From positions 216,636,997 to 216,700,996 of the forward strand of contig NC_081406.1 of the NCBI RefSeq assembly GCF_030272615.1: a stretch of 64,000 nucleotides of DNA, given 5' to 3'. The position numbers and the translations under genes are program-made. Shown here piece by piece: positions 11,047 to 22,284 of this stretch. Position 1 is the stretch's first letter; every line of letters begins with the position of its first letter. The notes under the pieces are model-generated. The model worked only from the letters and a program-made list of their open reading frames with translations. It ran no database searches and was not told the DNA's origin. The stretch is from Cryptomeria japonica. Its lineage: Eukaryota > Streptophyta > Pinopsida > Cupressales > Cupressaceae.

Positions 11047-13868
11047 ACAAAGTTTTGGAGCATTGTATAGGCTATAGATGTCAATTGGGGTCTAGATCAA
11101 GGATTCTTTGAGGAAAACATGAAATTCAATAATCTTGCCTGGAGGCCCGACACATTCCTTAGCAATTTCAGTATCTTTATTTTGAGTAATTATTATTGAT
11201 GCAAATAAACTTCATTGGAGTCATTGGCCACCCTTGGGTGCTCATCCATTGTATCTTATTCAAGATTATTCACTAAAACCCCTCTTATGGTTAGGCATTG
11301 GACTCCTAGTATGTTTATTATGCTTTGATGGAATAGAATTCTTGATTTTGGAAGTCATTATAATTGTTGTCATACAAATCAAAATTCTGAAATTAAATTC
11401 AGTCAATTATATTCTTGTATTGTGCTTCTCAAATATTAGTTTATTGGCAACTAGTCATGAATAAACATTAATATGCAAACTACTGAAATAAAACCCAAGC
11501 AAAAACCCTCAACAAAATAGTCTCAAAACATCATTACAGTAGTATAGATTTAAGAAAAATTTTAGTTCAGACTGGTTGGGGATCTTTCAATAACAACAAA
11601 TACTAGATAATAGATATAATTGAAAATCAAATTGATATAGACATGAAAACCTTCATGCATTCGAATGCTTCTAATAAACCTACACAAATACAAAAGAGAA
11701 AAAATGTTTGGCATTATTTGGGGACTTGACTTAGTCAAATCCCGATTTTGGTATTTCCACCTCCACAACAACAAGATAGATAAATAGAGGAGATAAGTGA
11801 ATTGATAGATAAGGGATGTGATAAATCCCCAAGATGCTTAAAGCCAATGGAAAATAGAAAGATATTATTAGAGAGGCTTGACAAAGTCAAGAGAGCTAGA
11901 AAGCTTATTGTGAGAGCTTGCGAGTGTTGTAGCAAATTAAAGATAGTTGTGAAAGCTGAGACAACCAAAGAGATTTCTTGAGAGAAGCAAGAGAGCCTCC
12001 ATGAATGAAAGAGATAGATTTCATTGAGTGAATATGAGGGAAAAAGAGTGTTGTCGAGCCATTTTAGAAGATTCCAAGCCATTTCCATCGACCTAGTTAG
12101 GTAAGAAGTGTCAAAATTATCATAACTAACATTTGAATGTTAAGATGTTGCAGAATGTTTGTGATGTGTGGATGTCTATGTGGTGAGATAGTGTCCAAAT
12201 AAATCATGCTAAAAAATGACGGGTGGCAAGAAAAACACACAAGTAATGAAAAACTGAAGCTAAAAGGTAGTTGATGAAAAGGTGTCTTAAGCATGTTGTG
12301 AGGAAAAAAGCTGATGCAAGGGCTGAAATGAGGCTACTCAAATGCTAGGGGAATGGGCACTAAAGTGGCTACAAAAGTGTAGGTGAAATTGCCAAGGGGT
12401 ATGCAATTTTTGACTTTATATTTTGCCCCAACTTTAGTAGACTTATGAATCAATATGAATAATTTTTTGTTGCATATATTTTTTTAGTTGATTTTTTAAG
12501 AAAAAGCACTTGTTATTTGGAAAGAGGTGTATTCCATAATGCATAAATTTTTTGATATTCATTTGAATTAACTTTGTCTTTTTTTTGTTGAAATGATGAT
12601 ATCAATACCTAGGGAAAAATATATTCTTTAATAATTTTTTCTTCTATTTTTCATTTTTCCCACATGTGTGAAACATAGTCCCTAATGTTCAATAAAAAGC
12701 TTACATTCATAAGAAATAAGAAATAAATATGTTAATGAAATTAAATATATTCAAAATTATACTTTTGGAAAGCTTATAATCAAGACTACATACTTACTTG
12801 AAAACAAAACTTCTAAATAGATTCATTTGAACCCCAAAAGCTAATGTAAAAGTGATTTTTTGTCAACATTTTGATGGGTGTTAATGAGACTCCATTGTAG
12901 GTATGATTTTAATGTAGAGGTGTTTTATCCAAGGGAGTTTGATCTAAGAGGCTATGATCTAGCCCTCTTCAATTAATTCCTTCAAATGAGATCTCTCAAG
13001 GCTTAAATCATTTTCAAAAAAAATAAAATTATACTTCTATTTATGCCTTAATTTGAGGCATATGTTTAATCTAATTACTATAATTTTGTTTATGCACTTG
13101 CTACATTCTTTTCCAGAATTTCATCATCATCATCATATATTAATCTAAATTATAATTTAAAGTATTTTATGGATACCTAAGGCTTTTTTTGGTAGGGTCA
13201 TGAAAATATAAAACATTTTAAAATAACCAGTCTTAGTAAATTTGGGTAGGATTGCATTTAGCCTATAATTTAAAATATTTTATGGATACCTAAGGCTTTT
13301 TTTGGTAGGGTCATGAAAATATAAAACATTTTAAAATAACTAGTCTTAGTAAATTTGGGTAGGATTGCATTTAGCCTATACAACCTTGGTACAATAATTG
13401 TTTTGTTCCCTTTGCTAGTTACATTATAATTGGGATTAAGTAGGCAACCCTATAATTATAAGATTTTAATACAATAAAAGACAATGTAGTATAAAAAAAT
13501 GATAGCTTAGTAAGCATAGTAAGACCAATATAGTGAATGGAATTTATTTTAATTAACCTATAGAAATTGATCTACATAGAAGTTAGAATGACAATTGTAA
13601 ACACTCACCTACCTCTCATGCTTCACAATTCAATTGAATACATACAATTATTAGATCAATTAAATTATTTCAGCTGCCCTTGATATTAAAGTATTATATT
13701 GGTTCACATTTTGATTATATATAAAATTACATCTTTCATGCATGTGATAAGGTAATATTTAAGAGGTGAATCCCTTGGGGCAACTTTGGCTTAATCCTCT
13801 ACATAGATAAAATGAAATATTATAGCTCGAAAGGATTCTTAAAGGTTGAAAAAATAATAGCACATTTT
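11047..13868. other. noncoding interval
   Basis: Several short open frames exist on both strands (for example minus 12088-11735) but none has a recognisable domain or a plausible codon pattern. The clearest structure is a tandem duplication at 13151-13376. Confidence 0.5.
13151..13376. repeat. 113-bp tandem duplication
   Basis: Two head-to-tail copies of a 113-bp segment (13151-13263 and 13264-13376), each starting TATAATTTAAA and ending GCATTTAGCC. I see only two differences, so the duplication looks recent relative to the surrounding sequence. Confidence 0.9.
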
Positions 13869-14329
13869 TTTTTTGATGGAGGTACAAACTTGCGAGCACG
13901 ACAGCCCAGCAAGGGCATGAAGCCTGCGAGCTATCAGCCCAGTGAGGGCCTTCACAATGTATTTTTTGCCACTTGATATGGGGGCACGAGCCAATAGGCT
14001 GAACCTCTTCAACTAAGAGCCAATGACTGAGGGGTATCCATTACGCCAACTTCACCCTAGGCACAATCCCGACCTCATCCCTTATGAGAGCCAAGGACTG
14101 AGGGTATCCATTCCACCAAATTTGCCCAAGACACGATCTCGACCTCATCCCTTATGAGAGCCAAGGACTGAGGGGTATCCATTCCGCCAAATTCGCCCGA
14201 GGCACGATCCCGACCTCATCCCTTATGATGTCAGAGCCTTGTACTCAACAAGACTTGATCCCTAGCAGGGTCATTTGGAGCCATTCAACTTCACTAGTAG
14301 ACCAAGGGCCCATTGACAACAAAAAAAAA
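13869..14329 (-). mobile_element. SINE-like retroposon
   Basis: About 461 bp flanked by a 10-bp direct repeat AGCACATTTT (13859-13868 and 14330-14339), a target duplication expected of LINE-mediated insertion. On the minus strand the first 80 bases contain a possible box A (TGGTCTACTAGTGAAG, about 14304-14289) and, some 35 bases later, a possible box B (GGGATCAAGTCTT, about 14264-14252), as in tRNA-derived SINEs. The minus-strand 3' end is an A-run (CCATC followed by A's). The middle holds three 71-bp tandem units. A single-unit relative lies at about 5997. Box matches are imperfect, so the SINE class is likely but not certain. Confidence 0.65.
14017..14228. repeat. three 71-bp tandem units within the SINE-like element
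   Basis: Units at 14017-14087, 14088-14157 and 14158-14228, each starting GAGCCAAKGACTGAGG and ending CATCCCTTATGA. Units 2 and 3 are the most alike, so the array probably grew by successive duplication. Confidence 0.9.
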
Positions 14330-14339
14330 AGCACATTTT

Positions 14340-14887
14340 ATAATAATGCATCTCCAATCAAAATGAAAGTCATACTTTCAAAATCTAACCAAACATATCA
14401 AAACACAGTTGTTACATTTGATTAACATCATGTAAAAGATGATTTGACTCAACACATAAAAGGTGATAGTGTACAACTCAAATATTGTTTAATAATAGGA
14501 CAACCAACACATATTCTCACCTAACAGTTTAGTAGAAGACTTGAGAAGTTTTTAAAAAATAAAGCAATGCTTGATTTAACCTTTCAAATTTAAAAAGGGA
14601 ATCTAACATTATAGATTAATCCCATAAATGAACACATTCACTATCAATGATTTTACTTTTTCTTTCATAGCTTAAAATAACCGCATTCACATAATATAAG
14701 ATAAAAAAATTATCTATTGAAAGGACAAGAAGGATAATTATATTCACAAGGGCATCACCATCATGATGAAGCAGAAATAATGAAGATATTTTAAAAGAGG
14801 TAGATATTTACACAACTTGAAAAGTGGTAATGCATAACCCTAAATGGTTCTTGAAGAACTATTACCCATAAACATAATTTCAGCTGT
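14340..14887. other. noncoding interval downstream of the DUF538 gene
   Basis: AT-rich sequence with no supported feature. It would include any 3' untranslated region and polyadenylation site of the minus-strand DUF538 gene. Confidence 0.5.
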
Positions 14888-15034
14888 TCATGAGCCCTGA
14901 ATGAGCGAATGTGAGGCTCCTCCAACACAATCTAACCCAAATCCACATTGTGGGCAATCAATGAAATCAGAGACATGAAAAGAATGAGAGAAAGAACCCA
15001 CATAAAACTTCAAGTCATCCCCTGCCCTCAACAC
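14888..15034 (-). pseudogene. partial duplicate of the DUF538 3' end
   Basis: Just downstream of the DUF538 stop the minus strand again encodes the family's C-terminal motif: VLRAGDDLKFYVGSF, then VSDFIDCPQCGFGLDC, with 13 further residues to a stop at 14888. It corresponds to the last 40 or so residues of the neighbouring gene and lies 11 bp away. There is no start or upstream half, so it is a tandem partial copy rather than a gene. Its CPQCGFG tail is closer to the usual family form than the CPQYGCG of the main gene. Confidence 0.8.
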
Positions 15035-15045
15035 TTTGTGGGCAT

Positions 15046-15444
15046 TCAATCAAGGCCACAGCCATATTGTGGGCATTCACTGAAATCGCTGACAGGAAAA
15101 GAAGCAGAGAAAGAACCCACATAGAACACCAATGCATCTCCTTCCCTCAAAACCTTATTAATACTGAGATAGAAAAACAAGACCTTAACACTGATACCAT
15201 CCAACTCATTCAACGAATTCAGGCCAATCTTACCAGTAAATGTCTTGTTATATTTGAGGTGATAAGAATCGATCTGAAAGCTGCAAGAGGAGTCCAAATT
15301 CACTACGAAGCTCCCATCGCTGGAATCCAAACTGTAGCTTTCAACGTTGCTGGGCAAAAGGCCAATAGGGAGCCCATGTTCCTCAAGCACTCTGTACGCC
15401 GTTGTCGGATCACAGGACTTGGGGGAAAACATTAAAAGCGCCAT
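15046..15444 (-). CDS. DUF538 family protein
   Basis: A 132-residue protein matching the plant DUF538 family, whose biochemical role is not settled. Characteristic segments appear in order: AYRVLEEHGLPIGLLPSNV near the N-terminus, YSLDSSDGSFVVNLDSSC, SYHLKYNKTFTGKI, a central VKVLFFYLSINKV, then FPVSDFSECPQYGCGLD at the end. Members are usually 140-180 residues and often carry a secretion signal. The first in-frame ATG is at 15444, giving a short hydrophobic start (MALLMFSPKSC). The frame stays open upstream to about 15557 through a hydrophobic stretch (LASLLIFTCNTLMALLMF) that looks like a signal peptide but has no ATG, so the native start may be lost or lie in another exon. It is the only recognisable host gene here. 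It has no stops or frameshifts, so it may be functional or recently silenced. Confidence 0.8.
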   Translation of the reverse strand: MALLMFSPKSCDPTTAYRVLEEHGLPIGLLPSNVESYSLDSSDGSFVVNLDSSCSFQIDSYHLKYNKTFTGKIGLNSLNELDGISVKVLFFYLSINKVLREGDALVFYVGSFSASFPVSDFSECPQYGCGLD

Positions 15445-16056
15445 CAAAGTGTTGCAGGTGAAGATGAGAAGGGAAGCTAAGCGATATCTTAACTTATTGT
15501 TGAAGGAGGTGAGAAGGAAATTGACGCTACGTAATGATTCGTGTCGTGTTACGCTTTATCAGAGGTTACACTTGCCCAGTATATTCGGAGAAGACGTGAC
15601 AAAACTAAAGATTATTCTTTCGTACCGTCGTTCAAGGCTAGAGTTTGAATCGGCTTTGGTTTACTTATCGATAAGGTTAAACGGTCGGTCATTACCTTGT
15701 ACGATTCTAGAAGTTGTGTACTTTTTGTATATTCTTATCATTAGAATGAGGAAAGTATATACCATTGTATTTATTTATGGAATGATGTGTAAATTAATAT
15801 ATTTTAATGATATAACGATGAAAATTGTGTTGTTAGCATGTCATAATGATGACTCAGTCATGTTAGGAAGATCTAATGAAGAAGTATCTAGTCATGTAGA
15901 AAAGAGCCACAAACATAAATTTACAACAAAATGACTTAGCTGATGCTTAGGAAAATCTTGAAAGAAGGAAAAACTTAACCTCTAGAAGATTCCTCATCTT
16001 CTTATTGAATTCTCAAGCAAGTTACAATCTACAATGATTTCAAATTTAAGGCCTAT
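15445..16056. other. interval upstream of the DUF538 gene
   Basis: It would contain the DUF538 promoter. The first 110 bases continue the DUF538 frame without an ATG. The rest shows no clear gene or repeat. Confidence 0.5.
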
Positions 16057-17545
16057 TGATGCAGAGGTGGGAGGATGCCTAGGGACTCTTACAAACAGGG
16101 TTTCAAATCACCAAGGTAGGCAAACACATAGGGAGATCTTTCTCCCAACTTACCTAGCAAATGAGGCCTCCTAGACCTAGGCAAAATGGGCTCAATTTGG
16201 TGTATGCATTTAAATGACTTGGGACCTCAAGGGTAGGCTTCACAAACATCTTAGGGCATCCAAACTAACATGTTCCAAGCATTGATTAAAGTCTCTAGCA
16301 TGAAGAATGGTGTGACACTTCACAACCACCCCAAATTCCTAGTAGCCCTCCTTTTTAGGACTGGTGAAAAGATCTATGTACTCATACCCCTTCTCCAAAA
16401 TCTAACACCTGATTTGAGTACCCTTTTCACAACCCTAAAACATATCCCAAGGTGACCATAGGGGTTTTGGATCATGTTCATCAAAAATTGGCTTCTACTG
16501 CTACACTAGAGCCCCAATTAGCCCTCTTTTCCAAAGCAAGTGCCCTATTATTGCACTCCACCACTCAACCGATGGTATGGACCAATGTAACTCATCACCA
16601 AACTGACCAGTACATAGGTTTGGACACCCAAATTTGATAAAATTTCAACAGTTTGTAATTTTGACACCGCAACCAAACACATTTAGCCCTGTCACATAGG
16701 GATGCCAAATCCAGTGCATCATTTTTCCCTCTGCAACCTTGATACCCTGCACCAAAATCAATGGGAACATTGAAACAACAAGCAAAAATAGCATTCCACC
16801 AAGTCCTAGCATTTTTCCTTAGTGGAATGGTGGTTTATTAACATTTTAGTGTCAAAACCCTAGTTTAGGAGTGTTTCAAACCCATTTATGGAAAAAACAC
16901 TTCTATCTTCCTCAATACTCAATGGATTTGAGCCAAATCATTGCCAAAATAAAGGTAACTCACTCCTTTGTCAAAATCAATGAGTGTTAGTGCATGACCA
17001 GAACGTACAGAGAAGTACACGTTGCTGCAGTGTGGGAAAAATAGTGAATTTGTAGAGAATCAATGATAATCTCCTATTCACTTCCAAAACTGATCAACAA
17101 CCCTTGCCTCAACCTTAGGGAGGCATATTTAACATGTCAAAGGTAGTTTCCAATGGTCCCAACCAATTTTCAAAGTGGGTGACCATTGGACATGTGCATT
17201 GCAACATTTCATTATTACAAAGTTGTCAAGCAAATTTTATAACTTTTTTCTCACATTTGACAAAACTTTGTATATGGATCCAATATGACTTCCTATCATC
17301 AAAACATACCTAATTAGACCATGTTCAAATGAACATTTGAACAAGATTACACACCATGAATACATCATTTGACATTTTGACACATTGTGCCATTACAAGG
17401 ACAACATTACCCTTTTAGGCCATTACACAATGTATGTCTTCTTATTGGATTTCACAACTTCACAAAAATGGTCCTTAGGACCTTATTATAGACCTTAACA
17501 TAAAACAAAACTTAAAAGACCCAATTTGGCCTCATGGAGGTATTA
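16057..17545 (-). repeat. 3' LTR of gypsy F
   Basis: The left edge (plus TGATGCAGAGG) is fixed by alignment to the 5' LTR copy at 19703. The right edge is uncertain because the 5' LTR is truncated after 385 bp. A boundary near 17545 is a guess from where coding remnants stop. The repeated 385 bp differ by small substitutions and short indels. Confidence 0.55.
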
Positions 17546-17810
17546 AGGCATTGGGTGCCCGTGCACCATACACCTGGGGTGAGAAAGATTTCATGCTCTA
17601 AATGAAATGAGTTTTTGAACTGATACTCCATGTTGGTTGATGTCCTCCTCTTAATACTCAATGCCCCTGACCTCTTAAAGCTCTTTCAATAGGTACACCC
17701 TACCATGGATTCAAATAGTGCAAATTTGCATTGTGTCTTGCACCCTTGAACTTGGTACCACCTAGATATTGTGCCATCATTACATAATAATTTGTTGAGT
17801 GTCTTTTAAC

Positions 17811-18346
17811 CTATTCCTCATCATAAACTGATGTTGGATCTACTTTGACATCTGCACACATGTCCTTATCAACTACCTTTCGACTTATCCTTTTTTCCAC
17901 CTTTGTTGTATGCTTAAACTCAGTCACATACCCTTGCCAAATATTGTTATTGACTTCATCTTGTACCTTTATCACTATCCGTGAGATCTCCGCCCTCAAG
18001 ACCTCTACCTAATCACTTTTACCAACCTCTATTCTGATAGCACTAGACTACCTCCTCACCTCTTTTTCTTGAAAAGGACATGCCATTGTCCCTATCACAA
18101 TTTCATCATACCTTTCTAATAAATCTTGTACCTTCAAGGTCAATTCATCCCTGATCTTTTGTTGGATTGTCTTGTCAACATTTCATCTCCTTTTCTCACC
18201 GTAATCAAATTACTCCTTACTTCTACCATCTCAATACCTTCAAGCCTTGAAGTGGCTACCACCTTGTCATGTCTTTCTTCTTCTATGTTCACAAACTCCT
18301 TGCCAAACATGATGACTTTTGCTACCTTGGATTTCTCTTTTGTCAT
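17811..18346 (-). pseudogene. post-protease coding remnant of gypsy F
   Basis: Two charged segments (18346-18140, MTKEKSKVAKVIMFGKEFVN; and 17999-17811, MRAEISRIVIKVQDEVNNN) follow the protease remnant. The first resembles the linker that usually joins protease to reverse transcriptase. The second I do not recognise. No polymerase motif follows before the LTR. Confidence 0.45.
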
Positions 18347-18350
18347 CTCC

Positions 18351-18740
18351 CTACAATGGTGTTAGTATAAAGGTGTTTCCATCCTTTTCAATGGTGTAAG
18401 TGTTATCCCTACCATCATATATGGCATTCTTGTCAAATTGCCATGGTCTCCCAAGTAATAAATGACAACAATCCATTGACACAACATTACATAATATTCT
18501 ATCCTTGTACCCACCAATTTGAAACTCAACTACAACTTGTTCATTCACCAAAATAGACTGGTCATCACTCAACCAAGATATATTATAGGGTGTCTCATGA
18601 GGGATTATTTCTAACTTCAATTTCACTTCTCCTTTCACCACCACTTGAATTAGAACCCTTCTTCTCAAGACATTTGAATGTTGGATGACCAAACTCACCA
18701 CAATGAGAGAATCTACCTAAAAATGTATTTTAACTTCTAC
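18351..18740 (-). pseudogene. gypsy F nucleocapsid and protease remnant with the active site missing
   Basis: At about 18737-18696 a decayed CCHC finger is visible (HCGEFGHPTFKC), with its first Cys not evident. After a frame change, 18701-18351 encodes the distal half of a chromovirus-like aspartic protease: HETPYNISWLSDDQS, VVVEFQIGGYKDRILCNVV and CCHLLLGRPWQFD. The segment that should hold the catalytic Asp-Gly/Ser-Gly triad, between the finger and NISWL, is absent, so about 30-40 residues seem deleted. This copy cannot have an active protease. Confidence 0.7.
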
Positions 18741-19197
18741 CTCCACCAAATATACCTCTGGAACCTCTGAATCAACCTCTTGTATCTGCACCTTGGTCCT
18801 TGCTTTTGTTTCTCTTCTTGGTCTTCAAATGACTATTTTGTTCCCCTTCATCTACTAGTGCTACCTCTGCCTCGTCATTGTATTTCTTGCTTCCTCTTCA
18901 ACTTCTCTTATGCTCTAAACATGATTTGGAAACACTCCTTAACTATCCTAGGACTGATTATGCTTATCTCATCTTCGATGTTGAATCTTAGGCAATTCAA
19001 GTACCTATCCACCTAGTCCCTCTCATTCTCCACATGACTAGACCTGATACTAAGTATATGGAACTCCTTAGTATAGGTTGCCACATCCAAATCTCTTTGT
19101 TTCAAGTTCTAGAGCTTCCTAAACACTTGCACTTCATAATCAACATGTAAGAATTGTGCCTTCAACTTGGACACCATCCAGTCCCATGAGTTTATCA

Positions 19198-19610
19198 TTA
19201 ATTTTTATTCTTCACCCTCTCTCCTTGGATATAATTCCACCATGTCAAGGCAAATCCCTTCAACTGGGTCTTGGAAAACTTGATCTTCTTGTCCCTTGCT
19301 ATCTCTTTGTACTCAAAATAGTTGTTTAGAGCATCCACCCACTCTATCACTTCTTCAACATACATCTTTCCCCCATACATAGGCAGGTCCATCTTCACAT
19401 TGGAGGTCTCTCCCTTCACAACTTCAAAACATTCAAAATCCTTCTCTCTTCATGATCCATCTCATCTTCTTGAGGTCTTTCAGGAGGGTTTCCATCTTCA
19501 CTCTCTCCTTCACTTCCCCTATCCCTTCTCTCTCTTTCCTTTAATTCTTCCAACTCTTTTCCTAGGGATTTCAATTCCCTAGCCACTGTTGAACCACCTT
19601 TTGGAGGCAA
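19198..19610 (-). pseudogene. gag of gypsy F
   Basis: Two in-frame pieces. The N-terminal piece (19610-19416, MPPKGGSTVARELKSLGKEL) is a highly charged, probably coiled-coil segment. The second (19419-19198) carries the retrotransposon gag core: MYGGKMYVEEVIEWVDALNN, then KIKFSKTQLKGFALTWWNYI. This is the capsid-forming part of a gypsy element. It ends at a stop near 19198, short of a full gag, and the nucleocapsid segment before 18740 is out of frame. Confidence 0.75.
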
Positions 19611-19702
19611 CTTGTCTTGACCACTGCAACTACTCCTTCTTCACATTTCAAACTTCAACCTTCTCCTCTTTCCCAATCAAAACCTTTTCTCTGATACCAC
19701 TT

Positions 19703-20087
19703 TGATGCAGAGGTGGGAGGATTCTTAGGGAGTCTTACAAATAGGGTTTCAAATCACCAAGGTAGGCAAACACATAGGGAGAGTTTTCTCCCAACTTACC
19801 TAGGAAACTAGGCCTCCTAAACCTAGACAAAATGGGCTCAATTTGGTGTATGCATTTAAATGACTTGGTACCTCAATGGAAGGCATCCAAAAAATATTAG
19901 GGAATCCAAACTAACATGTTCCAAGAATTTATTAAAGTCTCTAGCATGAAGAATGGTTTGACACTTCACAACCACCACAAATTCCTAGTAGCCCTCCTTT
20001 TTAGGAATAGTGAAAAGATCTCTCTACTCAACCCCCTTCTCAAAAAACTAACACTTGATTTGAGTACCCTTTTCAAAGCCCTAAAAC
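19703..20087 (-). repeat. truncated 5' LTR of gypsy F
   Basis: Matches 16057-16441 along its whole length and stops at CCCTAAAAC, exactly where the LTR of the adjacent copia-like element begins. That position marks the insertion or rearrangement breakpoint. Confidence 0.8.
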
Positions 20088-21018
20088 TATTGGAATCCAA
20101 GAACACTGGGAGGGGGGCCTGAATTAGTGTTCTACCAGAATGATCAATTTTAACATATTAAAAAATGTATTCACCAACTGATATACCGGTACATATAAGA
20201 TTGAAATAAGTCAAGCAACCAATAAGCCAATCACACAAATGAATACCATAGCACAAAGATTTATATGTGGAAAACATCAAAGAGGAAAAACCACGGTGGG
20301 ATTTATGACCCACAATATCAATCCACTGGCCATATGAAGAGATATTACAAAATATAGGTGCCTGCACTTGCAGGAAGGCTTACAGCTTAGAGCACACTTC
20401 TCATTCACAAAAGGAGCATCATTGACTACATACAAATCCAGACTACAATTAGGAGAAATGATTGAACTGCAAAGATAACATCTTCTATGCCTAAATACAG
20501 TTCCGGTTAAGCTCTGTTTGTTTCGATCTGAAACCCTAAACCCTTACCGGAATACCCTCTTACATAAATATCCTCACATACATGATCTCTCTCATATATC
20601 TTGCATCTCCTTCATTATTTCCTCATACATACATAGCCATACTTTTTTATTTTATTTTTAACAAAATGATCTAATCAATTGACCTATATACCCTTTACAA
20701 ATCATCATGCCTTATGTCGGCTTACAAAGATAATTACAATATGAATATACATGTTGGCTAAATAACATAAATACATGAATATAAAAAATAATTTTTGATG
20801 CTAGATCTCCCAAATGATGTCGGCCTCCAATACCGATAACCTGATTATAAACCGTGTTGGCCTACATTGTTGGTAACCAAAGAAATCCATCCAACCTGTC
20901 GGTGTCAATGCCGGTGAAGTGTCTATCGGTACACTACCAAATAAAAATATGAAGCCGGAACATGTTGCCATCAATGACAACATATTGAAACCAACCAATT
21001 GAGTGTCAATTGCCAACA
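20088..21018 (-). repeat. 3' LTR of the copia-type element
   Basis: About 931 bp on the minus strand from TGTTGGCAATTGACAC (21018) to CTTGGATTCCAATA (20088). The final CA appears to have mutated to TA. No partner LTR is in the window. Confidence 0.7.
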
Positions 21019-21032
21019 ATCTCCCCCTTTGG
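21019..21032 (-). other. polypurine tract
   Basis: Minus strand CCAAAGGGGGAGAT abuts the 3' LTR start, the usual plus-strand primer. The same AAAGGGGGAGAT precedes the 3' LTR of copia B at 45817-45828. Confidence 0.8.
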
Positions 21033-21273
21033 CATTGATGGCAACAATCGTGTGAAAAATGATCATGGTTTCCAACTGTCGGTTTCATCCTAAGCTTGCT
21101 CCCCCTGAGTTGAATATCCATCTGAACAAAATACTCCATACCTCCGAATCTCCTAAATATTTTTCACCTATACTCCCCCTTTGACATCAATTCCAAAAAA
21201 TACCAAAAAGAAAAAACTGGGATGAAAAAGATGAAGGGTTTTATAAGGAATGTCCCAATATACCTTACTGGAG

Positions 21274-22284
21274 CTAAATATATTTAAATTTTTTTGGATA
21301 GGCCTTCTCCAAAATCTCTAGATAAGTATCCCAACTTGATTTGAAAGTGTGGGAAATATATACAAGTCCATTTAGCATATGGGCATATGACTCTTTCTCA
21401 TTCAGCTTTGTCGGTGTGGGCTTACCAGCCATATCTATACACTCTTTCTTATGTACAATTAATGAGTCCAACTAGGGACTCACCAATCCTCTATGAACTA
21501 TGGCTCTCCTTGTGATTTTATCATTTTCTCTCTCAAGAGATAAAACTTGGGCTTCTAAAACCAAAATTTGACCATCAATAGATGTAGTCAATGAATGTGA
21601 ACCATCAAAAGAGTTGACTATACCTACAATCTCCTCCCGAATATCCTTAATCCTTTTATCTGTCTCATCAGTAAGTAAACCCATGTTACAACATGCTCTA
21701 TAAATATTAGTACACTGCCTCAAAGCATTATCAATCAATTTCATCTTATCATTAATCTCCTTCTTCTTCAACTCAATCATTTGATCAGATGTAGTTCTCT
21801 TTGCCTGTGTACACCTCTCCAATGCCTCTCGGTTTGATATCAGTTGTGTAGACTGAAAGTCTTTTGAAATGTGCTTATTGATTACCTTAAGCTTACTAGA
21901 TGGGCTCACCTCATTGTCAAATTTGCACTATGGGATAAGTCTATGCAAAATAGTGATAGACTGATAAATAACCCCTTTATCCATATATCCTCCCTTTGTC
22001 ATTTTCTGTGCATCCATCATCATGAGTTCAGTAGAACTCATCTCAGGTATGCTTTTATTTTCAACCAGAGAGGTGTCAATTGACAACAATGATGGGCTCA
22101 CTACTGGTTCCCTGTTGGATTCCCCTTTCTCCTCCTCAGTTGTTTTAATGTTTATAGCTTCCTCACTTGCACCGATGGCTTCGCCACTTAGTACAGTCTC
22201 AGTAATTGTCGGCTCCTCCATAAGAACTATAACCTCATCCTATCCATTCTGATCTGGAGGACTATTATTCTCAACATTAGTAGC
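21274..22284 (-). pseudogene. unrecognised coiled-coil ORF next to a 3' LTR
   Basis: One frame runs from at least 22284 to 21274 with four in-frame stops (near 22280, 22240, 21928 and 21472) and no frameshift over about 1 kb. The first part is acidic and Ser/Thr/Glu-rich (MEEPTITETVLSGEAIGASE, then KTTEEEKGES). The middle 140 residues are strongly helical and coiled-coil-like (KKKEINDKMKLIDNALRQCT, EAQVLSLERENDKITRR). The end has AHMLNGLVYISHTFKSSWD. I find no gag, protease, polymerase or integrase motif. Its place just before the 3' LTR is where some plant copia lineages carry an env-like or extra ORF, but I see no signal peptide or membrane segment, so that label is not supported. Confidence 0.55.

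Larger units (their letters stand above)
16057..20087 (-). mobile_element. chromovirus-like gypsy remnant lacking polymerase (gypsy F)
   Basis: Two direct repeats starting TGATGCAGAGGTGGGAGGAT (16057 and 19703) share about 385 bp and mark the 3' and 5' LTRs of a minus-strand element. A primer-binding site (minus TGGTATCAGAG, about 19700-19689) lies just inside the 5' LTR. The interior holds gag (19610-19198), a decayed CCHC finger and the C-terminal half of protease (18701-18351), and about 600 bp of weak coding remnant. There is no reverse transcriptase, RNase H or integrase. The 5' LTR is cut at 20087 by the next element's LTR; its missing part was not found nearby. Confidence 0.75.

Noticed and set aside
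11562-12294. Minus-strand open frames of 65-117 codons
   Set aside because: No recognisable domain, hydrophobic low-complexity composition, and no neighbouring element signals; not enough to call a gene.
15067-15934. Plus-strand open frames opposite and upstream of the DUF538 gene (122 and 195 codons)
   Set aside because: They are shadows of, or run on from, the clear minus-strand DUF538 coding sequence and have no domain of their own.
21274-22284. Envelope-like ORF
   Set aside because: The position before a 3' LTR is suggestive, but there is no signal peptide, membrane segment or glycoprotein-like cysteine pattern.
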